A DNA stretch of 64,000 nt, from NCBI GenBank assembly GCA_011525745.1, contig WYBU01000089.1:38537-102536 (forward strand), read 5' to 3'. Both the position numbers and the translations under genes were made by a program. The notes below the pieces were generated by a model. The model saw only the letters and a program-made list of their open reading frames with translations. It was not told where the DNA came from and made no database searches. This DNA comes from Planctomycetaceae bacterium (GTDB lineage: Bacteria > Planctomycetota > Phycisphaerae > UBA1845 > UTPLA1). Below, piece after piece: positions 53,436 to 61,697 of this stretch (position 1 is its first letter; each line of letters opens with the position of its first letter).

Positions 53436-54176
53436 ATGAACCGTCCCCTTCTCGCAATCGCTCTTACGGCCGTCACAGTCCTGGCAAGTTCGGCTTGTCG
53501 CGAGCCGCCGCCGCCGGCGACGCCGAAGTCCGGCGTCGACGAGCCGGGCGTCAAGGGGCAGCCTGCGGCCCCTGAGCAGGCGACCGCGGCCGCGGACGAA
53601 CCCGCTGAGGCGCCGAAACCGGAAGTGCTCAAGCCGGAAAAGCAGCCCGTGCGCGCCGAAGCCGCCGCGGACTCACTGCCCGCCGTCGCCGGCGAGGGCA
53701 CAGTTCAACTTGGTGCGTTCAGCATGAAATGTCCGCCGGAATGGGCGACGCAACCGGCGAACGGGACAATGCGTCTGGCGCGCTTCACCTGGCCCAAGGC
53801 CGACGGCGACGACGAAGAACCGGAGCTGATAGCGTTCTTCTTCGGGGTTGGCGGCGGCGGGCCGGTGGATGAAAATATCGACCGGTGGCGCAAACAGTTT
53901 GTCGAGGAAGGCGAACCGGCGCCGGGTTCGCTCGACGCCTTTGAGACCGATTCGCTCAGGATCACTCTGCTCGATAAATCCGGCACTTACATGTTCAAGG
54001 AGCGGCCCATGGCCGAGGGCTTCACACCAAAGCCGGGTTGGCGGCTGCTGGGAGCGGTGGTCGAGCTGGAAGGCGGACCGCTGTTCTTCCGGGCCACCGG
54101 ACCCGACGCGAGTGTGGCCGCACAGCGCGATGCGTTGATCGCGGCGCTGAAGACGATTGCCCCACGACCGTCATGA
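53436..54176 (+). CDS. Lipoprotein of unknown function
   Basis: A 246-residue lipoprotein. GGGAGA precedes the ATG at 53436. The lipobox is LASSAC at residues 16-21. A Pro/Ala/Glu-rich spacer (to about residue 80) leads to a folded domain with FSMKCPPEWATQPANGTMRL, FTWPKADGDDEEPELIAFFF, WRKQFVEEGEPAPG and GPLFFRATGPDASVAAQRDA. Its last codons are close to the LOG gene, 40 bases upstream of that start. The domain is common in planctomycete genomes as an unnamed family, but I cannot name a function. Confidence 0.8.
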   Translation: MNRPLLAIALTAVTVLASSACREPPPPATPKSGVDEPGVKGQPAAPEQATAAADEPAEAPKPEVLKPEKQPVRAEAAADSLPAVAGEGTVQLGAFSMKCPPEWATQPANGTMRLARFTWPKADGDDEEPELIAFFFGVGGGGPVDENIDRWRKQFVEEGEPAPGSLDAFETDSLRITLLDKSGTYMFKERPMAEGFTPKPGWRLLGAVVELEGGPLFFRATGPDASVAAQRDALIAALKTIAPRPS

Positions 54177-54216
54177 ACCGGCGGCTCGACTTTCCTCTGG
54201 AAATGGAGATTCGTTC

Positions 54217-54981
54217 TTGGCCGCTCGACCCGTCTATCGCCCACCTTCCGACGACACGTGGCGCGTCTTTCGCATCATGGCCGAGTTCGTCGAGGCGTTT
54301 GAGACGCTCTCGGCCCTGCGGCAGGCGATCACGGTCTTCGGTTCGGCCCGAACACCACGGAACGATCCGCACTACCGACAGGCCGAGGAACTGGGCCGGC
54401 TGCTCGTCGAACGCGGCTTCGACGTAATCACCGGCGGCGGCCCGGGGATCATGGAGGCGGTCAACAAAGGCGCGTTCGAGGCGGGCGGCACGAGCGTTGG
54501 CTTGAACATTTCGCTGCCGCACGAGCAGGAGGCCAACGCCTACCAGAATATCTCGATGGAATTTCACTATTTCTTCTGCCGCAAGATGATGTTCATCAAG
54601 TACGCGCTGGGCATGGCCTGTTTTCCCGGCGGATTCGGCACGCTCGACGAGTTCTTCGAGACCATGACGTTGATCCAGACCGAAAAGGCGCCCCGTTACC
54701 CGGTCGTGCTGCTGGGGCGCGAATTCTGGACGCCGATGCTCGACTGGATGCGCGATACGCTGCTGACTCGTTTTCAGACGATCAGTCCGGACGACCTGGC
54801 GCTGTTCACGATCGTCGATGACGTGGTCGAGGCGGCCGATTACCTGCGGCGGCATGTCGACGAAAACATCGAGATGTTGCGCCATCCGACGACGGAAGAG
54901 GAAGCCGACCGGCCCGTGGAGCAGCGAATCACCGTCGAGGGAACGCGCTACGGCGTTCGGGCCGCGCCGAAGCGAGCGTGA
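54217..54981 (+). CDS. LOG-family (TIGR00730) Rossmann-fold protein
   Basis: A 254-residue protein from a TTG at 54217 with GGAG 10 bases before it. LRQAITVFGSARTPRNDPHY, GFDVITGGGPGIMEAVNKGA and ACFPGGFGTLDEFFETMTLI carry the family motifs PGGxGTxxE and GGGxGxMG-like. Members are phosphoribohydrolases that release cytokinin-like bases or cleave nucleotide 5'-monophosphates. The long variant with N-terminal helices seen here is the bacterial type II form. Substrate not known. Likely co-transcribed with the upstream lipoprotein. Confidence 0.92.
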   Translation: MAARPVYRPPSDDTWRVFRIMAEFVEAFETLSALRQAITVFGSARTPRNDPHYRQAEELGRLLVERGFDVITGGGPGIMEAVNKGAFEAGGTSVGLNISLPHEQEANAYQNISMEFHYFFCRKMMFIKYALGMACFPGGFGTLDEFFETMTLIQTEKAPRYPVVLLGREFWTPMLDWMRDTLLTRFQTISPDDLALFTIVDDVVEAADYLRRHVDENIEMLRHPTTEEEADRPVEQRITVEGTRYGVRAAPKRA

Positions 54982-55018
54982 GCGGTTCCGCTGCGGGCGC
55001 GGGCGTCGAGAAATTGAG

Positions 55019-55110
55019 TAGGATTAAGAGTATGATTGACCAGAATTGTCCTGAACTGCGCCTTCATCCTACTCTTAATCCTAATCTTACTCCTAATCTT
55101 TCTCTTTTTC
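55019..55110. repeat. Imperfect inverted repeat and pyrimidine-rich tract upstream of the GlcF-like gene
   Basis: TAGGATTAAGAGTATGAT (55019-55036) pairs with ATCCTACTCTTAATCCTA (55066-55083) with two mismatches, leaving a 29-base loop. A pyrimidine tract (55069-55110) with TTACTCCTAATCTTTCTCTT follows. The reverse complement of the tract resembles 56430-56480, on the other side of the next gene. Confidence 0.6.
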
Positions 55111-55138
55111 ATGCTCCGACCCGAAGGTGTGATACCCG

Positions 55139-56425
55139 TTGTCAGAAGCCCCTTCCGTGAACCCGCCCGTTCCCCTCGAATTGCCCGTTTCCCGCGCGCC
55201 CTCCTACGCCGATTGCGTTCGCTGCGGCCTGTGCCTCGAAAGCTGCCCCACTTACTCCGAGACGGCCGCGGAAGCCGAATCCCCGCGCGGGCGAATCGCG
55301 ATCATGAAAGCGCTGGAACAGGGACGGCTCGACGTTTCGCGCGAATCGCTCGTTCACCTCGATCGTTGCCTCGACTGCCGCGCCTGTGAGACCGCGTGCC
55401 CGTCGGGCGTCCGCTATGGCGCACTGATCGAAGCGACCCGCTCGCGCTACGCGGACGCCCCGCGCGGGCCGAAGCGACTCACCGGCCGTTTGCTTGACTA
55501 CTTCATCCTCCGCGTGCTGCCGAATCCCAGGCGATTACGACGCTGGCTGCGCGCAGCGCGCCTGGCTGAGGCCGTCGGACTGCTGGACTATCTCGAGAAT
55601 TCCGGCGCGCTGCGCCGACTGGGAATCCCGCGCATTCCGATCCGCCCGGCCCGGCCGTCCAGTTTTCGCGCGACGGCGTCCCGGCCGCGACCGGCGCGAC
55701 CGGACCAACAGCCTGCCGCCCTGTTCCTCGGCTGCGTCAACGACGTGCTGTCGCCACAAACGCACGAGGCGACGATTCGCGTCTTGCAGCGTCACGGTTA
55801 CGCAGTTGCCCGCCCCGGCGGTCAGACATGCTGTGGGGCGATTCATCTTCACGCCGGTCGCGTCGAGGAGGCGCGCCAAATGGCCCGCACCAACATCGAG
55901 GCGTTTGAGCGCGCCGGGGGGTCGGTCGTGGTCAACGTCGCCGGTTGCGGCGCGATGCTGCGCGAATATGGCGAGTTGTTGGCGGCAGACAGGCGCTTTG
56001 CATCACGCGCTCACAACTTCTCGATGCGGGTGCGCGACGTTTCCGAGCTTGTGGCCGCTCGCGCGCTGCATGGCTCGCTGCAACGTCCCTTGCGTGTCGC
56101 CGTTCACGACCCCTGCCATCTCTGCCACGCCCAGAGGATTCGCGAAGCGCCGCGCACCATGTTGCGGGCCATCAATGGGATTACGCTTGTTCCGCTCGGC
56201 GAAAGCGACACCTGCTGCGGCGCGGCGGGAACATACAGCCTGACTCAGCCGGACATGTCCCGTCGCCTGGCCGAGAGAAAATGGCGGAATATCCGCGCGG
56301 CCGCCCCGGAGGTCGTAGCGGCGGCGAACATCGGCTGCATCGTGCAGCTTCAGCAGCACGCGCCGCAGGACTTAAGGCACATTCGAATCGTGCACCCGAT
56401 TGAGCTGGTGGACGAGGCGGAATAA
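55139..56425 (+). CDS. Glycolate oxidase iron-sulfur subunit-like protein
   Basis: A 428-residue protein like GlcF. Two [4Fe-4S] sites: CVRCGLCLESCPTY and CLDCRACETACPSG. Two CCG-type cysteine-rich domains follow, with GCVNDVLSPQTHEATIRVLQ, QTCCGAIHLHAG, NVAGCGAM, then HDPCHLCHAQRI and DTCCGAAGTYSL. Such proteins take electrons from a flavin subunit (GlcD/GlcE) oxidising glycolate or another hydroxy acid. No flavin subunit gene is adjacent, so the partner is elsewhere. The TTG at 55139 has AAGGTG upstream; GTG at 55157 is the alternative. Confidence 0.92.
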   Translation: MSEAPSVNPPVPLELPVSRAPSYADCVRCGLCLESCPTYSETAAEAESPRGRIAIMKALEQGRLDVSRESLVHLDRCLDCRACETACPSGVRYGALIEATRSRYADAPRGPKRLTGRLLDYFILRVLPNPRRLRRWLRAARLAEAVGLLDYLENSGALRRLGIPRIPIRPARPSSFRATASRPRPARPDQQPAALFLGCVNDVLSPQTHEATIRVLQRHGYAVARPGGQTCCGAIHLHAGRVEEARQMARTNIEAFERAGGSVVVNVAGCGAMLREYGELLAADRRFASRAHNFSMRVRDVSELVAARALHGSLQRPLRVAVHDPCHLCHAQRIREAPRTMLRAINGITLVPLGESDTCCGAAGTYSLTQPDMSRRLAERKWRNIRAAAPEVVAAANIGCIVQLQQHAPQDLRHIRIVHPIELVDEAE

Positions 56426-56429
56426 CCGA

Positions 56430-56497
56430 GAAAAAGAGTAAGAGAATGGGCAAGATCAGGAACAGGAAGAGGAGAAAGAGCAGGAGCAACAGCATGA
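56430..56497. repeat. Purine-rich tract downstream of the GlcF-like gene
   Basis: GAAAAAGAGTAAGAGAATGG and similar A/G runs continue to about 56497. Aligned with the reverse complement of 55069-55110, about 30 of 42 positions agree by eye. So the gene is flanked by inverted copies of a low-complexity element. Confidence 0.55.
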
Positions 56498-56620
56498 TCC
56501 GGATGCGGCAGGATTGGGAATCACCGTAGGCCCCGCCGCTCTCACTCTTGCTCCTCTGACCAGCCCGACAGGGCACAGCCCGTCCGGCGGTCCCCCTTCC
56601 CTTAGAATCTCCCCCCAACT

Positions 56621-57913
56621 GTGACCGCTTCCTCCCATGCGTATGACCTCGCCGTCGTCGGCGCCGGCGCCGCCGGTCTGGCCACCGCCATCTTCACCGC
56701 CCGCCACGCATTCCACCCGCGCATCGTGGCACTGGATGGCGCGAAGCAGCTCGGCGCGAAAATCCTCGTCAGCGGCGGCGGGCGCTGCAACGTCACCAAT
56801 TCCGTCGTGACGGCCGGCGACTTCTGCGGCGGCAGCCGGCGCATCATTGAGCGCGTGCTGCGTTCGTTCCCGGTCGCGCAGACGGTGAAGTTTTTTCGCG
56901 AAATCGGCGTCACGCTGCACGAGGAGCCGGGCGGCAAGCTCTTTCCCGACTCCCATCGCGCCCGCACCGTTCTGGATGCGATGTTGAACGAGGCGCGGCG
57001 CCTCGGCATCGACACGCTCTCCGCGAACCGTGTCCACCAAATCACTCGCCCCGCCGAGATCACGGACGGATTTGTTCTGCACACGAGCGCCGGACCGATT
57101 CCGGCTCGGCGTATTGTGCTCGCCACCGGCGGACGGTCGCTCCCCAAGACCGGCAGCGACGGCGGCGGCTATCTGCTGGCGCAGTCGCTGGGGCACACGA
57201 TCGTGCCGCCCACTCCCGCCCTGGCGCCGCTCGTACTGGAGGGGGACTTTCACGCTCCGCTGGCCGGCGTGTCGCACGAGGCCGCGCTGACCGTTCGCGC
57301 CGAGGGGCAACGCGCCGTTCGGCTGTGCGGGGCGCTCTTGTGGACCCATTTCGGCGTCAGCGGACCGCTGGCCATGAATGCGTCGCGCCATTGGCTTCGC
57401 GCTCGGATCGAGAATCGCGCGGTTTCCGTCGGTCTGAGCTTCGTACCCGACCTCGCGTTCGAAACGCTTGAAGCAGCGTTGCTGAGCCTGGCCGCGTCGC
57501 AGCCCAGATCGCATCTGCATAACGCGCTGCGCGCGCCGGAATCGCCGGCGACCGCGATTCCCGAGCGCGTGCTGGCCGCGCTGCTGGAACGCCTCAATCT
57601 GGGCCGCGGCATCGTCATGGCGCATCTGAGCCGCGAGGACCGTCGCCGCCTGATTCATGCGATGCTCGACTGGCCGCTGCCGATTCGCGATAGCCGCGGC
57701 TACAACTATGCCGAGGCGACGGCCGGCGGCGTGCCGCTGGAGGAGATCGATGCCCGCACGATGGAATCGCGGCGCTGCGTCGGTCTTTATCTGGTGGGAG
57801 AGATTCTCGACGTGGATGGACGAATCGGTGGTTTCAACTTCCAATGGGCCTGGTCCAGCGGCTATGTGGCCGGTCGGGCCATCGCCGGATCCCTTGCGTC
57901 GGGTCCGCTGTGA
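56621..57913 (+). CDS. HI0933/BaiN-family FAD flavoprotein
   Basis: A 430-residue flavoenzyme, GTG start. DLAVVGAGAAGLATAIFTAR is the FAD-binding loop. LDGAKQLGAKILVSGGGRCN then VTN is the hallmark of the HI0933/YhiN/BaiN family. GGKLFPDSHRARTVLDAML, IVLATGGRSLPKTGSDGGGY and the ending GLYLVGEILDVDGRIGGFNF all fit. BaiN is known to reduce bile-acid intermediates in gut bacteria; the role of other family members is uncertain. No operon partner with clear function lies beside it. Confidence 0.93.
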   Translation: MTASSHAYDLAVVGAGAAGLATAIFTARHAFHPRIVALDGAKQLGAKILVSGGGRCNVTNSVVTAGDFCGGSRRIIERVLRSFPVAQTVKFFREIGVTLHEEPGGKLFPDSHRARTVLDAMLNEARRLGIDTLSANRVHQITRPAEITDGFVLHTSAGPIPARRIVLATGGRSLPKTGSDGGGYLLAQSLGHTIVPPTPALAPLVLEGDFHAPLAGVSHEAALTVRAEGQRAVRLCGALLWTHFGVSGPLAMNASRHWLRARIENRAVSVGLSFVPDLAFETLEAALLSLAASQPRSHLHNALRAPESPATAIPERVLAALLERLNLGRGIVMAHLSREDRRRLIHAMLDWPLPIRDSRGYNYAEATAGGVPLEEIDARTMESRRCVGLYLVGEILDVDGRIGGFNFQWAWSSGYVAGRAIAGSLASGPL

Positions 57914-58038
57914 GGCTGAGAACATATTGACAAATCGCCGGCTCTTTGCCGCGTCTTCAACGCTCGGATCGCGAATGTCGACGGCAACGGTCGATGAACT
58001 CCGATCCTCCGCGCCGGCCGCGACACGCAGAATGTGAC

Positions 58039-58830
58039 ATGCACACCCTCCGCCTCATTGTCGATCCGCCGCTGACCGGGCCGGAAAACATGGCTCGAGA
58101 CGACGCCCTGCTGAATCTTGTCGGTGTCGCCGACTCGCCGCCGACGCTGCGTTTTTACAGGTGGGACCCCGCCACGATCTCGCTGGGATACTTCCAGCCC
58201 TATGCCGACTACGCAGCGCTGCCCGTTCCGGCCGGTGGCCTGTCCGTCGTGCGCCGAATCACCGGTGGCGGCGCGATTCTCCACGACCTTGAAGTCACCT
58301 ACTCGATTGCACTGCCGGCCGGCCACGAATGGCTGCGGCCCAATCCCAACCGGCTGTACGAGCTGATGCACGACGTCGTGATCAATGCGATCGGTTCGAT
58401 GGCCGTGAAGTATGGCGAATGGGGGCGACGCACGGGCGCCGCGGCTCCTATGGCCTGCGGCGAGTCCGCACAGCGCGGCCCCTTCTTCTGTTTCGTGCGG
58501 CGTCACGCGCTGGACGTGGTCGTCGTTTCGCTTGATTCGCCGGATACCTGCGAGAAAATCGCCGGCAGCGCCCAGCGACGCACGCGGCTGGCCGTGTTGC
58601 AGCACGGATCGATCATTCTGGACTCCCGCTATCCGCAACAGCCCTGCGCCACGTGGCGGTCGCTTGGCGGACCTGCCGACGCCGAAACAGCGATCGGACG
58701 CCTGTGCAGCGCGGCCGGTGAGGTGCTGCATTCAACGCTTGAGCCGGGAACGTGGAGCGATGAGGAACGGACCCGAAGCGCGGTCGTCCGCACGCAATAC
58801 GCCGGCGACGCATGGACGCGAAGGCGGTAG
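58039..58830 (+). CDS. Lipoate/biotin-protein ligase family protein
   Basis: A 263-residue protein of the BPL/LplA/LipB fold. MHTLRLIVDPPLTGPENMAR, RFYRWDPATISLGYFQPYAD and RRITGGGAILHDLEVTYSIA contain the RRxTGGGxxxHD lipoate-binding loop. GSAQRRTRLAVLQHGSIILD follows as in lipoate ligases and octanoyltransferases (LipM/LplA). Expected to attach lipoate or octanoate to dehydrogenase E2 or GcvH. The start at 58039 is chosen because the family begins here; the frame is open upstream. Substrate type (free lipoate or octanoyl-ACP) is not decided. Confidence 0.9.
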   Translation: MHTLRLIVDPPLTGPENMARDDALLNLVGVADSPPTLRFYRWDPATISLGYFQPYADYAALPVPAGGLSVVRRITGGGAILHDLEVTYSIALPAGHEWLRPNPNRLYELMHDVVINAIGSMAVKYGEWGRRTGAAAPMACGESAQRGPFFCFVRRHALDVVVVSLDSPDTCEKIAGSAQRRTRLAVLQHGSIILDSRYPQQPCATWRSLGGPADAETAIGRLCSAAGEVLHSTLEPGTWSDEERTRSAVVRTQYAGDAWTRRR

Positions 58831-59044
58831 CGCTTCGCCGTGCGGCCGTATCAGAACTCCGGGTGCAAGCTCGGAGACGCCGCCACGATCGCCGTTCCTG
58901 CGATCTTTCCGCCGATCGAGCAAATCACATTTTAGCCGGCTGCACTCGCCGACCTCGTCCCCTTGCTCCTGACGTAAGTTGGGTTGCTCCCTTTACCGTG
59001 GCTGCCCTCGCGATATCATGGCGGCTTCCGTAAGGAGACCTGTC

Positions 59045-61411
59045 ATGAAGCGCCACGTAATTCCTTTCTCGCTGATACTCGCCTGCTCAACCTCGCCGGC
59101 ACTGTGTGCCGACGCATTCGACGTCGCCGCCTGGGCGCCGGCTGATGCGGTGGCCGTCGTGGCCTGGTCCGGGTCTCGCGACGCGGCGGCGGGTTTTCAG
59201 GCCGCGCAACTCGGCAAACTCTGGAAAGAAGCGCCCGTGCAGAAGTTCCTGACGCGGCCGTTCCTCACCGGCTGGTCGATGCTGCGCACGGAATTGGTCG
59301 GCGAAATCGGCGAAAAACGAACCGTCGCGATTGAGTCGGTGTTGGCCCAGTTGTGGCGCGAACCGGCGATGATGTGCGTCATGCCGGTCGAATCGAGCGA
59401 CGATTGGCCGATCACGCTGGGGGCGGCCTTCGTCTGGGGCGATTCGCAGGAGAAACGAGGCGACGTTCCGCTGTTGGTCGAATGGCTGGTCGAACAGTCG
59501 GAGCTTTCGTCGGTCGAGAAGGAAATCGGCGGCGTCGAGTTCTCGCAGATCGAAGACGGCGTCCCGGTTTATTTCGGCCGGTGCGGACGGCGGTGGGTTC
59601 TGGCGGTCTCAGATGGCGCGGCCGAGTTCTTCGCCAAGGCCGAAACGGACCGTCCCTCTTTTCGCGACAACGCCGTTCATCGCCGCGCGCGAGCCGAGAT
59701 CGGCGACCTCTCGCCGTTCTACTACGCCTGCTTCGACACCGCCCGCCTGCGCGAAGGTCTTATTGACATCATCGTCTCCGCGGTCAATCCAACCGGCGCA
59801 GCGCCGCCGTCGATCGTACTGCCGGAAAAAGCAAGCATCCAAAACACGTTCGCACTTAACAGCAACAACGATTCTCGCGTCAGCGCGCGGCGATCCCGGG
59901 CGTTTTCGACGTTGCGGCGCGTTGACGAACCGGTGTTGGGATTCGCCGCGGCCGGCCTGTGCTTTGTTCCTTATGTGCTTTGTTCTGACTACGGCTCGCA
60001 GGAAGTTGCGGCGGCATGGGGCTTCGACGGCGTGCATTTGCATAGCGCCGGGTATGCCCGTGCCGACGCCCGGCTGCCGCTGCTCCTTGACTATCCGGCG
60101 CGCAGGAAGATCGACCCTCGCCGCATCGCCGACGTGCCCGACGACGCGATCGGTTTTGAGATCACCGGCTTCGACATTGCTACGGCTTACATCAACACGC
60201 TGAAGACGGCCACCTCGTTGTTGAAGGACCTTGTGGCGCGCAAGGCGATCGAGACTGACGAGCCGCCCCGCGATCTGCGCAAGCTGATTCGCGACCAGAT
60301 CGGCTGGGACGTGGCCGACGACCTGCTGGCCCATTTCGGCGATCAGTGGATCACCTACACGCCGCCGGAAATGCTGGGGACGGTCGTGAGCGTCGACGTG
60401 CGCAATGCCGAAGCGCTGGGCAAGCAGATGGACAAGCTGATGAAGCTGATTCCGGAGGAACTGAAGCCGCGAAAGCGCCGCGTCGGCCCCGACACGATGT
60501 GGGAGCTGAGCGTGCCCGAGATCGCCGCAGGTTTGACGCTGCCCTACCGGCCGTGCTGGTGCCTCATGAAGGACCGCCTGGTCATTTCGCTCAATCCGCA
60601 GCCCGCGCGGCGGTTCATCGAGCATCAACAGCAGTCCGGCGAACGCAAGTCTGCGGCACAGTTCGCCGAGGTGAAGGCGTTTCTGGCCGGCAGCACGCCG
60701 ACGGGCGAACTCACGACGCTGCGTTTTCGTGACGAGGCGGAGCATTTCACGCAGGTTTATGATCAGATCAGCCTGGCCTACCCGCTCCTGATCGCCGCAC
60801 TGGACGACGAAGTGCCGGAACTGAAGTTTGCCCCCCTGCCGCCGGCCGGGGCTTTCACGAAGCACATGGCGCGCACCGTAAGTTGGACGACCACGCGCGA
60901 TGGCGCGCGCGTGTGGCATCAGAAGACCGGGATACCCTCGATGATGCTCGGCGTGAACCCGGCCATCATGGCGATGATGGGCGGCATGGCACTGCCGGCC
61001 CTGTCGGCGGCGCGGGAACAGTCCAAGACCGTGGTCTGTGCGTCGAATTTACGGGCGATTGGTCAGGCATGTTACATGTACGCGCTGAATCATGGTGATC
61101 GGTTTCCTCCCGATTTTCAGGCGCTGGTCAAGGACGAAAACGTCACGGCCGCCCATTTCCGCTGCCCGTCCGCCGATGTACCGGAAGGCGACCTGAACGC
61201 GTGCTATGTGTACGTCGCCGGTCAGAGCACATCCGACGATCCGACGGGGGTGCTCATTTACGAAAAGAAGCGCTGCCACGGCGACGAGGGCGGCAACGTG
61301 CTGTTTGTCGACGGTCACGTGGAGTTCATCAAGCCGTATTCGCGGATCAAGGGGCTGGTGGACGCGACCAAGGAGCGTATTGCGAAGAAGAAGCCGAAAA
61401 AGGACGAGTAG
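59045..61411 (+). CDS. Large secreted protein with a C-terminal pseudopilin-type (H-x9-DG) domain
   Basis: A 788-residue protein. AAGGAG precedes the ATG. The signal peptide ends LALCADAFD. Residues about 25-620 form an unnamed DUF3352-like region with AWAPADAVAVVAWSG, VPVYFGRCGRRWVLAVSDGA, LGFAAAGLCFVPYVLCSD and VADDLLAHFGDQWITYTPPE. Near 640 comes a hydrophobic helix (MMLGVNPAIMAMMGGMALPA) followed by LSAAREQSKTVVCASNLRAI then GQACYMYALNHGDRFPPDFQ, which is the body of planctomycete pseudopilins, ending GNVLFVDGHVEFIKP. Here the pilin-type body has no prepilin cleavage site and is fused to another secreted domain. Function unknown; see findings. Confidence 0.85.
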   Translation: MKRHVIPFSLILACSTSPALCADAFDVAAWAPADAVAVVAWSGSRDAAAGFQAAQLGKLWKEAPVQKFLTRPFLTGWSMLRTELVGEIGEKRTVAIESVLAQLWREPAMMCVMPVESSDDWPITLGAAFVWGDSQEKRGDVPLLVEWLVEQSELSSVEKEIGGVEFSQIEDGVPVYFGRCGRRWVLAVSDGAAEFFAKAETDRPSFRDNAVHRRARAEIGDLSPFYYACFDTARLREGLIDIIVSAVNPTGAAPPSIVLPEKASIQNTFALNSNNDSRVSARRSRAFSTLRRVDEPVLGFAAAGLCFVPYVLCSDYGSQEVAAAWGFDGVHLHSAGYARADARLPLLLDYPARRKIDPRRIADVPDDAIGFEITGFDIATAYINTLKTATSLLKDLVARKAIETDEPPRDLRKLIRDQIGWDVADDLLAHFGDQWITYTPPEMLGTVVSVDVRNAEALGKQMDKLMKLIPEELKPRKRRVGPDTMWELSVPEIAAGLTLPYRPCWCLMKDRLVISLNPQPARRFIEHQQQSGERKSAAQFAEVKAFLAGSTPTGELTTLRFRDEAEHFTQVYDQISLAYPLLIAALDDEVPELKFAPLPPAGAFTKHMARTVSWTTTRDGARVWHQKTGIPSMMLGVNPAIMAMMGGMALPALSAAREQSKTVVCASNLRAIGQACYMYALNHGDRFPPDFQALVKDENVTAAHFRCPSADVPEGDLNACYVYVAGQSTSDDPTGVLIYEKKRCHGDEGGNVLFVDGHVEFIKPYSRIKGLVDATKERIAKKKPKKDE

Positions 61412-61434
61412 CGAAGAGCGGCGCTGGCCCTTGC

Positions 61435-61480
61435 GGCTCGGATCACGACGGGTGGCCCACCGCTTCAGCGGTGGGGTCAC
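61435..61480. repeat. Palindrome CCACCGCTTCAGCGGTGG
   Basis: Perfect palindrome with a 2-base loop at 61454-61471, just after the 61411 stop codon and before the 61571 repeat. Resembles the other REP-like units here in position and style. The preceding CTTGCGGCTCGGATCA also occurs at 34180. Confidence 0.65.
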
Positions 61481-61570
61481 GATGATCGGATTGTGAGCTT
61501 CGCTCTCGACTGCGCGCCCTCCACCGGCATCCGCTCGATGAACGGGCCGTCGCTAATCGAACGCCCCATT

Positions 61571-61697
61571 AAGGCATCGCGTGGAAATAAGGTAAACGAA
61601 TGGAAGAGAGGTAGTACGGGCGTCCCGCCCGTCCGGAACGGGCAAGATGCCCGTACCACCCAGCACAACCGTTCTGGTTATTTGTGCGCGACTCCTA
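61571..61697 (-). repeat. Dispersed repeat copy 2 (about 125 bp)
   Basis: Same element as at 11055-11180, same orientation. It starts AAGGCATCGCGTGGAAATAA and ends TTTGTGCGCGACTCCTAATC. It abuts the stop codon of the minus-strand AAA ATPase gene at 61695. Confidence 0.8.
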
